Positions 1 through 7,464 of a stretch of DNA of 42,596 nt are shown piece after piece; positions within the stretch are counted from its first letter, which is position 1, and the number at the start of each line of letters is the position of its first letter. The position numbers and the translations under genes were made by a program. The notes under the pieces were generated by a model. That model made no database searches and was not told the DNA's origin. It worked only from the letters and a program-made list of their open reading frames with translations. The DNA is from Reyranella sp. (lineage in GTDB: Bacteria > Pseudomonadota > Alphaproteobacteria > Reyranellales > Reyranellaceae), in the NCBI GenBank assembly GCA_021732285.1, contig JAKFVH010000280.1:1-42596 (forward strand), given 5' to 3'.

Positions 1-1
1 C

Positions 2-139
2 ATCGACGCCGCATGCTACCCAAAAGGCAGCAAGGTCTCCGACGCCCAGCTCGAGGCCCTCGACATCCGATACGACGCGTTCCATCCAGACTGGAACTAC
101 TCCATGCTCCCCCGACTGATCCGCTCCGCGCCAAAGTGA
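2..139 (+). mobile_element. ISAzo13-like transposase, C-terminal 45 residues (partial at window edge)
   Basis: The reading frame is open from the window edge to TGA at 137-139 and encodes a tail containing CYPKGSKVSDAQLEAL and FHPDWNYSMLPR. From memory, the cysteine/tyrosine-rich stretch followed by a phenylalanine-histidine-x-x-tryptophan-asparagine-tyrosine motif is the C-terminus of ISAzo13-family (Rhodopirellula-type) DDE transposases. Most of the gene lies outside the window, so activity cannot be judged. The stop codon lies at most some tens of bases from the inferred insertion-sequence end, because the same frame continues directly into oxidoreductase sequence from about 155. The exact terminal inverted repeat cannot be defined without the other end. 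Confidence 0.7.
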
Positions 140-520
140 AGCGTTTGTTTCGTCACAGACCCTAACGGCACAGTGGTGATCGGCGGCGGCCATCTCGCGG
201 TGCCTTATCGCGACGAAAACCGCACCGTGATCGACTGGACCAAGCTCGCGACCAGCGCCCGCACCGTATGGGAGCTGTTCCCGGTGATGCGCGAGGCCAC
301 CATCGTGCGCGCCTGGGCCGGCATCGAGGCGCGCATGCCCGACGAGATCCCGGTCGTCGGTCCAAGCCGCACGTCGGAGGGCGTGTTCCACCAGTTCGGC
401 TTCTCGGCCCATGGCTTCCAGCTCGGGCCTGCCACCGGTACGGTGATGGCCGAGCTGGTGGCGACGGGCCACACCAACCTGCCGATCGACGGGCTCGGCA
501 TCGAAAGGTTTTTGACTTGA
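140..520 (+). pseudogene. FAD-dependent oxidoreductase (DadA/sarcosine oxidase-like), C-terminal remnant
   Basis: About 120 codons remain of a D-amino-acid dehydrogenase/glycine oxidase-like flavoprotein. The visible part contains TVVIGGGHLAVP, an arginine-rich acidic strand ending RAWAGIEARMPDEIPVVGPS, and the FAD-contacting tail GVFHQFGFSAHGFQLGPATG, followed by the LVATG...PIDGLGIERF ending typical of the family. The dinucleotide-binding N-terminus (expected GxGxxG) and about two thirds of the protein are missing. The coding frame begins immediately after the transposase stop at 139 and has no ribosome-binding site of its own. I infer that insertion of the upstream IS, or a deletion next to it, removed the 5' part. 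The stop overlaps the TTG start of the next gene, suggesting the two were once one operon. Confidence 0.75.
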
Positions 521-1770
521 AGCACCGGCTGCTTGCCTATGCCGGGCTGACACGACCGTATCGTTTCGAGCGCACACTTGCTCTTTTGGTCGCCGTCGCG
601 CTGACGGTCGTGACGGCCGCCGCGGCCATCCACTTCTACGTTGCGGGCAAGCTGCCAATCGATTCGCCGCGCTATTGGTACTTCATCTATATGGCCGCCC
701 TCGTGCTGCTGGCGTTGCTGCTGGTGCCCTGGCCGCGGCTTGCCGCGGTCGTGCTGTCGCTCGCGACCCTGGAAGCGGCCTTTGGCCTCGGCACGGCCTA
801 CCTGTACAAGGTCGGCCTGCTCGACCAGACGGTGTTCCCGCGCGTGGAAGAGGCCGACAACCGTTTCCGCTGGCACCCACTGCTGCAGGGCGTTCCGATC
901 CCGTCCGACGCCGACGAAATCCACCACAACGCGCTCGGCCAGCGCGGGCGCGAGCGTACGCCGCAGTCGCTCGACGGCAAGACGACGATCGCCCTGTTCG
1001 GCGGCTCGACGACCTACGACGTGGCCGGCGGCGAGGGCGAGACCTGGGGCGATCGCCTGGAGGAGCTGCTGGGCGCCGACCGGTTCGCCGTCATCAATCA
1101 CGGCGTGCCGGGCTATTCGACAGCCGAGCACGTGATGCAGACCGCCTTCTACGAGCGCACCCACGGCGTGCCGCCACGCTGCTCGATCTACTACATCGGC
1201 TGGAACGATCTCAGGAACAGCCACGTCCGCCACCTCGACCCTGGCTATGCCGATTTCCATCTGCCCGGCCAGGTCGACAATCTACAGGTGCGCCGGCTGC
1301 GCCAGTCGTACGTGTCGTTCTCGCCGTTGTTGATGCTCGCCAGATACTTTCTGGTGCTCGGCGTCGACACTGCACGTCCCATCGACAGACCGTCCGGCCA
1401 GACCGGCGCCGCGCCGGATCCGGCGATGGAGGAAATCTACCTGCGCAATGTGCGCACCATCTCGGCCATCAACCGGCAACGCGGCATCAAGACCCTGTGG
1501 GTGGGGCAGGTCATGGATCATCGCCGGCTGCAGGCGGGCGAACCCTGGGGCTGGGTGCCGTTCCTGCGTCCCCAGGACATCTCGCTCGTCATCCTGCGGC
1601 TGAACGGCCTGTTGAAACGCGAGGCCGAGGCGCTGGGCGACATCTACGTCGACGTCGCGCCGCAGGACTTCACGTCCGACGACTTCGTCGATCATGGCCA
1701 CTTCTCGCCGGCAGGATCGCTCAAGTTTGCGGCGCGACTGGCGCCGGCCGTGGCCGCCGCCTGCCGATAA
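517..1770 (+). CDS. Membrane-anchored SGNH/GDSL-type hydrolase
   Basis: A 417-residue protein. The start is TTG at 517, overlapping the upstream TGA, with GAAAGG at 503-508 as ribosome-binding site 8 bases before it; upstream extension of this frame reads antiparallel to real coding sequence and is rejected. Residues about 20-105 hold two or three hydrophobic segments. The catalytic domain shows the SGNH blocks: GGSTT with Ser164 (block I), NHGVPGYST (block II glycine), GWND with Asn230 (block III), and DHGH with Asp392 and His395 (block V). Family members are esterases/acyltransferases acting on acylated sugars or lipids; the membrane anchor suggests action at the envelope. The substrate is not visible. 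It follows a truncated flavoprotein with no other partner. Confidence 0.8.
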   Translation: MKHRLLAYAGLTRPYRFERTLALLVAVALTVVTAAAAIHFYVAGKLPIDSPRYWYFIYMAALVLLALLLVPWPRLAAVVLSLATLEAAFGLGTAYLYKVGLLDQTVFPRVEEADNRFRWHPLLQGVPIPSDADEIHHNALGQRGRERTPQSLDGKTTIALFGGSTTYDVAGGEGETWGDRLEELLGADRFAVINHGVPGYSTAEHVMQTAFYERTHGVPPRCSIYYIGWNDLRNSHVRHLDPGYADFHLPGQVDNLQVRRLRQSYVSFSPLLMLARYFLVLGVDTARPIDRPSGQTGAAPDPAMEEIYLRNVRTISAINRQRGIKTLWVGQVMDHRRLQAGEPWGWVPFLRPQDISLVILRLNGLLKREAEALGDIYVDVAPQDFTSDDFVDHGHFSPAGSLKFAARLAPAVAAACR

Positions 1771-1810
1771 GCAAGCCGTTCCAGCGCGCGCAGATTGCGC
1801 TTGCCTAATA

Positions 1811-1846
1811 ACATTCCTAGGAATATATATACATTCCGAGGAATGT
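1811..1846. promoter_or_regulatory. Twin palindromic operator before the nitroreductase-MarR operon
   Basis: Two 16-bp inverted repeats lie 20 bp apart centre to centre: ACATTCCTAGGAATAT at 1811-1826 and ACATTCCGAGGAATGT at 1831-1846, separated by an AT-only tetranucleotide. The second has perfect 7-bp arms (ACATTCC/GGAATGT). Twenty base pairs is two helical turns, so two regulator dimers would sit on the same face. The operon encodes a MarR protein as its second gene, so autoregulation is the simplest reading (inference). The Shine-Dalgarno CAGGAGGG at 1848-1855 follows directly. Confidence 0.7.
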
Positions 1847-1859
1847 TCAGGAGGGTGCC

Positions 1860-3008
1860 ATGACGCTGTCACGCAGGAATTCCATCAAGGTGATCGGTGC
1901 GGGTGTGATCGTTGCGGCGGCCGGGGCGGCAATCGCGGTTCCGGGCCTCGATGCCATGCCGGCAACCGCCATCGAGGGCTGGAGCGGTCCGCCGTCGGCC
2001 GAGCGAGACCCGCGCCGGCGGGCCCTTGCCTTCGCGTTGCTGGCGCCCAGCCCGCACAATCTGCAATCGTGGCTCGTCGATCTCCGCCGGGACGGCGAGG
2101 TGCTGCTGTTCGTCGATGGCGGGCGTCTGCTGCCGCAGACCGATCCGCTGTCGCGCCAGATCCTGATCGGCCAGGGCTGCTTCCTGGAAATCCTGTCGAT
2201 GGCTGCTGCCGCCGAGGGTTGGCGGACCGAGACAGAGCTTTTTCCGGCCGGCCCGTGGACCGTCGATCGGCCGGTCGCACGTATCGTCTTCAGCCGCCTG
2301 ACGGCGCCGTCGATTGATCCGCTGTTTGCCGAGGTGCCGCGCCGCCGCACCGTGAAGGGCAGGTTCGAGTCGCGGCCGCTCGAAGCGGCGCACGGCAGGG
2401 CTCTGCTGGCCGGCATGGACCTGCCCGGGCTCAGCCTGTCGATCGTCGATGAGCCGGGGCGGGTGCAGCGGCTGCGCGCCATCGCCATTGCCGGCTCGGA
2501 GCTCGAGATGAACACGCCTCGTACGCACAAGGAGAGCATCGACGTGGTGCGGATCGGTTCGGCCGAGATCGCCGCCCATCGTGACGGCATCTCGATCAAA
2601 GGGCCGATGATTTGGATGCTGCGGCAGTTCGGTGCAATGACGCCGGACAAGGCGATGACGCCGGGCACCATGGCCTGGAACAGCGGCCGCGACTATGTCC
2701 TTGCCGGCTATGCCAGCGCGCCGGCCTTCGGCTGGCTCGCGAGCAGGGGCAACGACAGGGCGACCCAGGTCGCGGCCGGGCGCGCCTGGGTCCGGCTGCA
2801 ACTCGCGGCGAGCGCGCTCGGCGTGTCGCTGCAGCCGCACAGCCAGGCCTTGCAGGAGTACCCCGAGATGGAGGCGCTGCGGACCGCGATGCGCGCAGAG
2901 ACCGGCGTGGCAGGCGACGAAACCCTGCAGATGTTCTTCCGCCTGGGCTATGCTGCCGATCCCGGCCCGTCATCTCGACGGGCGCTCGACAGCTTCCTCA
3001 AATCGTGA
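1860..3008 (+). CDS. Acg-type nitroreductase-family FMN oxidoreductase, Tat signal
   Basis: A 382-residue protein starting at ATG 1860 behind a strong Shine-Dalgarno (GGAGGG at 1850-1855). The N-terminus has SRRNSIKVIG followed by an alanine-rich hydrophobic stretch, a twin-arginine-like export signal. The mature part contains LLAPSPHNLQSWLVDL, the 'APSxHNxQPW' motif of nitroreductase-fold proteins of the Acg/Rv2032 type, with RILIGQGC-like and RRRTVKGRF segments further on. These proteins bind FMN and are thought to reduce or sequester small electrophiles; the substrate here is unknown. It shares an operon with a MarR regulator by a 4-base GTGA overlap, so it probably responds to a MarR-sensed ligand. 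Confidence 0.8.
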   Translation: MTLSRRNSIKVIGAGVIVAAAGAAIAVPGLDAMPATAIEGWSGPPSAERDPRRRALAFALLAPSPHNLQSWLVDLRRDGEVLLFVDGGRLLPQTDPLSRQILIGQGCFLEILSMAAAAEGWRTETELFPAGPWTVDRPVARIVFSRLTAPSIDPLFAEVPRRRTVKGRFESRPLEAAHGRALLAGMDLPGLSLSIVDEPGRVQRLRAIAIAGSELEMNTPRTHKESIDVVRIGSAEIAAHRDGISIKGPMIWMLRQFGAMTPDKAMTPGTMAWNSGRDYVLAGYASAPAFGWLASRGNDRATQVAAGRAWVRLQLAASALGVSLQPHSQALQEYPEMEALRTAMRAETGVAGDETLQMFFRLGYAADPGPSSRRALDSFLKS

Positions 3009-3484
3009 CCGAACCGCCGCTCGCCTTCCGCATCGTCAACTGGATCGCCATCATCGACCAGCTGGCGTCGACCGAGGCGAACCGCGCGCTGCGGCCGCTC
3101 GGACTGCAGCTGCCGCAGTTCGTCATGCTCAATCACTTCAGCCACCGCCCGGACGAGGCGAAGACCGTGACCTCGGTCGCGCGGGCGCTGCAGCAGCCGC
3201 AGCCCGGAGTCACCAAGACCGTGCAGAAGCTGGTCGCCAAGGGCTGGCTGCGCGAACGCAGCAGCGAGGGCGACGGTCGCTCCAAGCTGCTGGTGCTGAC
3301 GCCGGCGGGCGTCGCCAAGCATCGTGCGGCCGTCGTGGCGCTCTCGCCCGGGGTCGAGCGCGCCTTCGCCGGCTGGTCGCAGGACGATCGCCGCACCCTG
3401 TTCGCGCTGCTCGACCGCGTAAAAGTCTGGTTCGACCAGGACCGCGACCGCGCGCCTCGTCAGGCGGCGCGCCGCCAGTCGTAG
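3005..3484 (+). CDS. MarR-family transcriptional regulator
   Basis: A 159-residue winged-helix regulator starting at GTG 3005, overlapping the nitroreductase stop by 4 bases (GTGA), which indicates translational coupling. Typical MarR features are visible: an N-terminal dimerisation helix, NRALRPLGLQLPQFVML, the recognition region VTSVARALQQPQPGVTKTVQKLVAKGWL, and the wing ERSSEGDGRSKLLVLTPAG. It most likely represses its own operon through the two palindromes at 1811-1846. The 3' end overlaps the convergent GST gene by 25 bases. Confidence 0.85.
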   Translation: MTEPPLAFRIVNWIAIIDQLASTEANRALRPLGLQLPQFVMLNHFSHRPDEAKTVTSVARALQQPQPGVTKTVQKLVAKGWLRERSSEGDGRSKLLVLTPAGVAKHRAAVVALSPGVERAFAGWSQDDRRTLFALLDRVKVWFDQDRDRAPRQAARRQS

Positions 3485-4383
3485 CCCAGCCGCGGAAAAT
3501 GCACGGCAACGCGGCCGACCCTGGGGTCCTCGCGCAGCAAGGCGATCTCGTCGGCGTCGATGAAGCTCACCTCGCCCTCGACCCAGTCCTTGGCGTTGTC
3601 CGCCGATCGCACGCGGGCATGCTCGCCGAGCTGCGGGTCGCCATCCTGCGGCTGCGACGGCCGGGGCTTCGCAGGCTCGGCATCGCGTGCCACGTCGAGC
3701 GCCTCCGGAGGGTCGATGTCGGTGCGCTGGCCATGGCCGATCGCCGCCATGCGATCGCGCCAGGCGAGCAGGCGCGGGTAGGGGGCGAGTTCCTGCCGGC
3801 AGTCGATGTGCCGGCCCTTGAAGAACCACACGACGTGATAGGCGGCGAAATCGGCGATGCAGGGCGTGCCGCCCAACAGGAACGGCCGGCCGTCCCGCAG
3901 CATGTCGGCGAGCCAGGCGATCTGCGGGCGCACGAGATGGAGGTTGCGGATCGCCGCCTTGCGCACCGCCTCGATCGAGGGTGGCGGCAGGCCGTGCAGG
4001 CGGGCCCGGTCCTCGTGCAGGCCGGCCGGCATGTGGTCGGCGTTGATGCCCGACACGAACAGCGCCACCGGCCGCATGAACTGGTGCTCGGCCCACCAGG
4101 CGATGGTGTCGGCGAACCCGCGCGTCCTTTCCGGAAACAGCGTGGGCGAGGGCACACGCCGCTCGAGCTCGCGGGCGATCAGGCGCGTGTCGCACCACAG
4201 GTCGGCGCCGTCCTGCAGCACGGGAATGCGGCGATAGCCGCCGGTCAACGGCGTCAGGTCGGGCTTGGGCAGGATCGGCGGCTGCTCGACGCTCCGCCAC
4301 GCCAGGCGCTTGAAGCCCAGCATGAGGCGCGCCTTCTCGGCGAAGTTCGAGAAGTCGTAGTGATGCAGGATGAGGTCGCTCAT
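3460..4383 (-). CDS. Glutathione S-transferase-like protein
   Basis: A 307-residue protein from ATG at 4383. The N-terminal thioredoxin-like domain reads LILHHYDFSNFAEKARLMLGFK...GGYRRIPVLQDGADLWCDTRLIARELE, with the conserved cis-proline segment (IPVL) and the D-T/S glutathione-contact pair. The helical domain contains RPFLLGGTPCIADFAAYHVVWF, the N-capping aspartate motif of GST C-terminal domains. It is about 80 residues longer than ordinary GSTs; the extra tail (from about residue 225) carries an acidic segment and EVSFIDADEIALLREDPRVGRVAVHFPRLGYDW. The downstream partner is a GNAT acetyltransferase coupled by an ATGA overlap at 4380-4383. The substrate is unknown; detoxification is a family-level inference. 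Confidence 0.8.
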   Translation of the reverse strand: MSDLILHHYDFSNFAEKARLMLGFKRLAWRSVEQPPILPKPDLTPLTGGYRRIPVLQDGADLWCDTRLIARELERRVPSPTLFPERTRGFADTIAWWAEHQFMRPVALFVSGINADHMPAGLHEDRARLHGLPPPSIEAVRKAAIRNLHLVRPQIAWLADMLRDGRPFLLGGTPCIADFAAYHVVWFFKGRHIDCRQELAPYPRLLAWRDRMAAIGHGQRTDIDPPEALDVARDAEPAKPRPSQPQDGDPQLGEHARVRSADNAKDWVEGEVSFIDADEIALLREDPRVGRVAVHFPRLGYDWRRAA

Positions 4384-4865
4384 CCCGCCGCGAGCTTCCT
4401 GAGGTCGTCGCCCGACAGTCGATAGAAGACCTTGTCGTGGCGCGGGACGCCAAGCCGGTCGTAGAGCCGCTGCGCGCCTTTGTTGGTCCCGTCGGTCGTC
4501 CAGTCGATGCGGCAGTAGTGGCGTTCGACGGCGATGCGCGCCATCGCCGTCAGCAGGGCGCGGCCGATGCCGAGCCCGCGCGCCTGTTCGGTCACGTACA
4601 GGTCCTTCAGGAACAGCAGCCACTGATAGGCGCCGCCGAACAGGACCGGCGTCAGGGTCGCCAGGCCCAGCACGACGCCGTCGCGTTCGGCGAGCAGGGC
4701 GAAGGGCAGGTGCTCGCCTTCGCGCGTCAGCAATCGCGCCATCTCCGCCGCGCCGCCCGGCGGATCAGGCGATCGGTAATGCGCCTGCATGTCGGACAAG
4801 AGGCGTGCCAGCACCGCGCGATCGGCGGCGGTGGCGCGGCGGACGGCGATGGACGGTGTGCTCAC
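4380..4865 (-). CDS. GNAT-family N-acetyltransferase
   Basis: A 161-residue protein; I place the start at GTG 4865 (STPSIAVRRATAADRAVLARLL) because the longer frame upstream has no GNAT-like sequence. The acetyl-CoA site is visible as LKDLYVTEQARGLGIGRALL (motif A, Q/RxxGxG/A), followed by DWTTDGTNKGAQRLYDRLG (motif B). The stop overlaps the start of the GST gene (ATGA), so the two are co-transcribed. The target amine cannot be inferred. A second, damaged GNAT gene lies immediately upstream on the same strand with similar motif B and C-terminal sequences, so the two may be an old tandem duplication. Confidence 0.85.
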   Translation of the reverse strand: MSTPSIAVRRATAADRAVLARLLSDMQAHYRSPDPPGGAAEMARLLTREGEHLPFALLAERDGVVLGLATLTPVLFGGAYQWLLFLKDLYVTEQARGLGIGRALLTAMARIAVERHYCRIDWTTDGTNKGAQRLYDRLGVPRHDKVFYRLSGDDLRKLAAG

Positions 4866-4875
4866 GCAGCCAACG

Positions 4876-5197
4876 CTAGCTCGGAACATCCATGACGTAA
4901 CAGACCTTTTTCTCGCGCTGCATGCCGAGCCGCTCGTAGAAGCGCTGCGCGCCGACATTATCCTCGGTCGTGGTCCACAGCACGCGCGTGTCGCCGCGCT
5001 CTTTTGTCAGTGCCCGGATGCCCTCGATCAGCTTGACGCCGACGCCCGCCGAGCGGGCAGCTGCCGTGACGTAAAGCTCCTTGAGGTAGAGCCCGCGCGT
5101 GAACCGAGGACCCGGAATGGCCGTAGTGGCGTTGGTTGTCCTCCAGGAGGAACGCGAGCTGGGCTTCGTCACCCGGTTTTGCGTGTCTGATTTGCAT
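4876..5197 (-). pseudogene. Second GNAT acetyltransferase, internally deleted and frameshifted
   Basis: The N-terminus MQIRHAKPGDEAQLAFLLEDNQRHYG starts at ATG 5197 in one frame. The C-terminal two thirds, with LYLKELYVTAAARSAGVGVKLI and TTEDNVGAQRFYERLGMQREKKVCYV, lies in another frame ending at 4876. The span of 322 bases is not a multiple of three. Compared with the intact neighbour (161 codons), about 45-50 codons between the two halves are missing, consistent with one out-of-frame deletion near 5095-5125. The acetyl-CoA loop survives, but no continuous product can be made from this start. Confidence 0.75.
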
Positions 5198-5272
5198 GGC
5201 GGCTCGTCTAACACCGCTGGCAGGCAGCGGCAAAGCCCGGCAAAATCCGGGCAACGAACAAGCAGGAGGAAG

Positions 5273-6058
5273 ATGCGCGCCTTCGCGGTGCTGGCGATCG
5301 GATTGGTGCTGGGCAGCACGGCTGCCCTGGCGCAACCGAAGTCGGCCGGCACGCCCGATCCCAGGCTGGTCGAGGACCTGGTCGCCGCCAACCGCGTGCT
5401 GGTCGATCTCGGCGTGCTCGACGGCTTCGGCCACGTTTCGGTGCGCCACGACAAGGACGCCAGCCGCTATCTGATGTCGCGCAGCATGGCTCCGGCACTG
5501 GTGAAGGCCGACGACATCCTGGAGTTCGATCTCGACAACGTCGCCGTCGACGCCAAGGGCCAGGCCGTGTTCCTGGAGCGCTTCATCCATGGCGAGATTT
5601 ACAAGGCGCGACCCGACGTGAAGGCCGTGGTGCACAGCCATTCGCCGTCGGTGATCCCCTTCGGCGTGTCCAAGACGCGGCTCAGGCCGATCTACCACAT
5701 GAGCTCGTTCATGGGCCTCGACGTGCCGGTGTTCGAGATTCGCGAGGTTGCGGGGCCGGCGAGCGACCTTCTGGTGCGCAACGCAGGATTGGGCACGGCG
5801 CTCGCCAAGGCGCTGTCGGACAAGACGGTGGTGCTGATGCGCGGCCACGGCTCTGTGACGGTCGGGACCTCGATCCCGCAGGTCGTGTTCCGCGCCTACT
5901 ATGCCGAGATGAATGCGCGGCTGCAGTCCGAGGCGATGCGGCTGGGCGAGGTGACCTACCTCACGGCCGAGGAGGCCGCGGCAGCCGCCAAGACCAACGA
6001 CGGCCAGGTGATGCGGCCGTGGGAACTGTGGAAACGAAAAGCGATGAAGCCCGAGTAG
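5273..6058 (+). CDS. Exported class II aldolase/adducin-family protein
   Basis: A 261-residue protein from ATG 5273 with Shine-Dalgarno AGGAGGA at 5263-5270. Residues 1-21 (MRAFAVLAIGLVLGSTAALA) form a clear Sec signal peptide, unusual for a fold normally found in cytoplasmic sugar-phosphate aldolases. The zinc-site motifs are present: VVHSHSPSV and a later RGHGSV, with GFGHVSVRHD near the N-terminus. Class II aldolase relatives cleave sugar phosphates or dehydrate/decarboxylate small hydroxyacids; a periplasmic member would act on an unphosphorylated compound (inference). The stop is 13 bases before the next start, so it is probably in an operon with the FMN-dependent hydroxyacid oxidase. 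Confidence 0.85.
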   Translation: MRAFAVLAIGLVLGSTAALAQPKSAGTPDPRLVEDLVAANRVLVDLGVLDGFGHVSVRHDKDASRYLMSRSMAPALVKADDILEFDLDNVAVDAKGQAVFLERFIHGEIYKARPDVKAVVHSHSPSVIPFGVSKTRLRPIYHMSSFMGLDVPVFEIREVAGPASDLLVRNAGLGTALAKALSDKTVVLMRGHGSVTVGTSIPQVVFRAYYAEMNARLQSEAMRLGEVTYLTAEEAAAAAKTNDGQVMRPWELWKRKAMKPE

Positions 6059-6071
6059 GAGCGGACGACAG

Positions 6072-7241
6072 ATGGACGGCGTGGTTAACATCGAAGACCT
6101 GCGCAAGCTCGCCAAGAAGCGGCTGCCCAAGATCGCATACGACTTCATCGAAGGCGGCACCGACGACGAGGTCGGGCTGGTCACCAACGAGCAGGCCTTC
6201 CGCAAGGCGCGCATCGTGCCGCGCTACCTGGTCGACGTGTCGGTGCGCGACCAGTCGACGACGCTGTTCGGCCGCACCTATTCCAGCGTGATCGGCATCG
6301 CGCCCACCGGCCTCGCGGGCCTGTTCCGGCGTGGCGCCGATCTGATGCTGGCCGAGGCGGCGCGCGACGCCAACGTGCCCTTCATCATGTCGGGTTCCGC
6401 CACCGGCTCGATCGAGGATCTCGGCAAGCTTGCGCCCGACCACGGCTGGTACCAGCTCTATTCGGCCAAGGACCAGGCGGTGTCGGAGGACATGATCAAG
6501 CGGGCGGGCGACGCGGGCTTGAAGACCCTGGTCTTCACCGTCGATGTGCCGGAAGGTTCCAACCGCGAGCGCAACGTCCGCAACGGCTGGGGCCGGCCGC
6601 TCAAGCTCACCTGGAAGACCAAGTTCGAGGCGCTGAGGCATCCCGCCTGGATGATGGAGTGGATGAAGCACGGCACGCCGTATTTCGACAATTGGGCCAA
6701 GTATGTCGAACCCGGCGCCTCGGCCGAGAAGATCGCCGACCTCGTCGCCTACCAGAACCGCGCGCCGATGACCTGGAAGCACGTCGAGCGCTTCCGCGAG
6801 CTGTGGAAGGGCAACTTCGTGCTGAAGGGCATCATGCATCCCGACGATGCGATCCGCGCCCATTCACTGGGAGTCGACGGCCTCATGGTGTCGAACCACG
6901 GCGCGCGCCAGCTCGACAATGCGCCGTCGCCGCTCGAGGTGCTGCCGGCGATCAACTCGGCGGTCGGCGACAAGATGACCCTGATGCTGGACGGCGGTGT
7001 ACGCCGCGGCCTCGACGCGCTGATCGCGATCTGCATGGGCGCCAAGTTCGTGTTCGTCGGCCGGCCGACGCTCTACGGCGTGACGGCGGGCGGCATCCCG
7101 GGCGCCAAGATGGCGCTCAACATCTTCCGCCGCGAGATCGACCTCAGCATGGCGCAGATGGGCGCCCCCAAGATCTCCGACCTCGGCCCGCAGTTCCTGA
7201 TGTGGAAGGACGAGGAGGATCTTCGCCGCAACCGGCGCTAG
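6072..7241 (+). CDS. FMN-dependent alpha-hydroxy-acid oxidase/dehydrogenase
   Basis: A 389-residue TIM-barrel flavoprotein of the glycolate oxidase/L-lactate dehydrogenase/mandelate dehydrogenase family. Visible signatures are AYDFIEGGTDDE near the N-terminus, IGIAPTGLAGL, PFIMSGSATGSIEDL, WYQLY, and the active-site segment SNHGARQLDN with catalytic His276. The phosphate-binding end is LDGGVRRGLDALIAICMGAKFVFVGRP. The usual active-site sequence is S-N-H-G-G-R-Q; here the second glycine is alanine. The enzyme would oxidise a 2-hydroxy acid to the 2-oxo acid. Because it follows an exported aldolase-like protein by 13 bases, the pair may process one hydroxyacid substrate (inference). Confidence 0.88.
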   Translation: MDGVVNIEDLRKLAKKRLPKIAYDFIEGGTDDEVGLVTNEQAFRKARIVPRYLVDVSVRDQSTTLFGRTYSSVIGIAPTGLAGLFRRGADLMLAEAARDANVPFIMSGSATGSIEDLGKLAPDHGWYQLYSAKDQAVSEDMIKRAGDAGLKTLVFTVDVPEGSNRERNVRNGWGRPLKLTWKTKFEALRHPAWMMEWMKHGTPYFDNWAKYVEPGASAEKIADLVAYQNRAPMTWKHVERFRELWKGNFVLKGIMHPDDAIRAHSLGVDGLMVSNHGARQLDNAPSPLEVLPAINSAVGDKMTLMLDGGVRRGLDALIAICMGAKFVFVGRPTLYGVTAGGIPGAKMALNIFRREIDLSMAQMGAPKISDLGPQFLMWKDEEDLRRNRR

Positions 7242-7300
7242 AAATCGGTCAGTAGATGTTTTACGACGAGCCCCCATAATTGCGCACAAATGTCACAATT

Positions 7301-7324
7301 TTTCACAACATCTTGATTGTGAAA
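7301..7324. promoter_or_regulatory. AT-rich inverted repeat upstream of the RNA/DUF3800 unit
   Basis: TTTCACAA at 7301-7308 and TTGTGAAA at 7317-7324 form perfect 8-bp arms around an 8-base loop, just upstream of a promoter-like sequence. It could be an operator for the small RNA promoter or a remnant terminator for the upstream operon; the run of T lies on the wrong side for a clear rho-independent terminator on the plus strand. Confidence 0.35.
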
Positions 7325-7335
7325 CAATTCAATTC

Positions 7336-7364
7336 TTGAAACCGAGCGCCGTTACCCTCATTAT
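7336..7364 (+). promoter_or_regulatory. Promoter of the small RNA
   Basis: TTGAAA at 7336-7341 and CATTAT at 7359-7364 are separated by 17 bases, a good sigma-70-type arrangement. The predicted start falls near 7371, exactly where the closing stem of the RNA hairpin begins. Surrounding DNA is less GC-rich than elsewhere in the window. Confidence 0.55.
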
Positions 7365-7370
7365 CTAGGT

Positions 7371-7438
7371 GCGTCTAGGACGAGTCGCTAAGCGCCTCAA
7401 CTTGGGACTATAGCCCCAATGCCTAGTCGCTTTTTTTT
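7371..7438 (+). ncRNA. Small structured RNA ending in a rho-independent terminator (DUF3800-associated RNA candidate)
   Basis: GCGTCTAGG at 7371-7379 can pair with CCTAGTCGC at 7422-7430 (8 of 9 pairs, one T-T mismatch), and eight T residues follow at 7431-7438. Inside, TTGGG 7402-7406 pairs with CCCAA 7415-7419. The promoter at 7336-7364 would start transcription at the first base of the stem, giving a ~68-nt RNA. It lies 26 bases before the start of a DUF3800 gene. Several conserved 'DUF3800' RNA motifs located beside DUF3800 genes have been described and named from comparative genomics; whether this is one of them needs a covariance-model search. The RNA could also be a leader/attenuator for the DUF3800 gene. 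Confidence 0.6.
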
Positions 7439-7464
7439 GGCCGCACGTTGGGGGGTGCTCGGCC

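Noticed and set aside
205..1260. Long minus-strand open frame over the oxidoreductase remnant and SGNH hydrolase
   Set aside because: Antisense of clear family motifs on the plus strand; no recognisable protein sequence.
2695..4425. 576-codon plus-strand open frame
   Set aside because: Overlaps the nitroreductase, MarR and GST genes out of frame; arginine/proline-rich nonsense.
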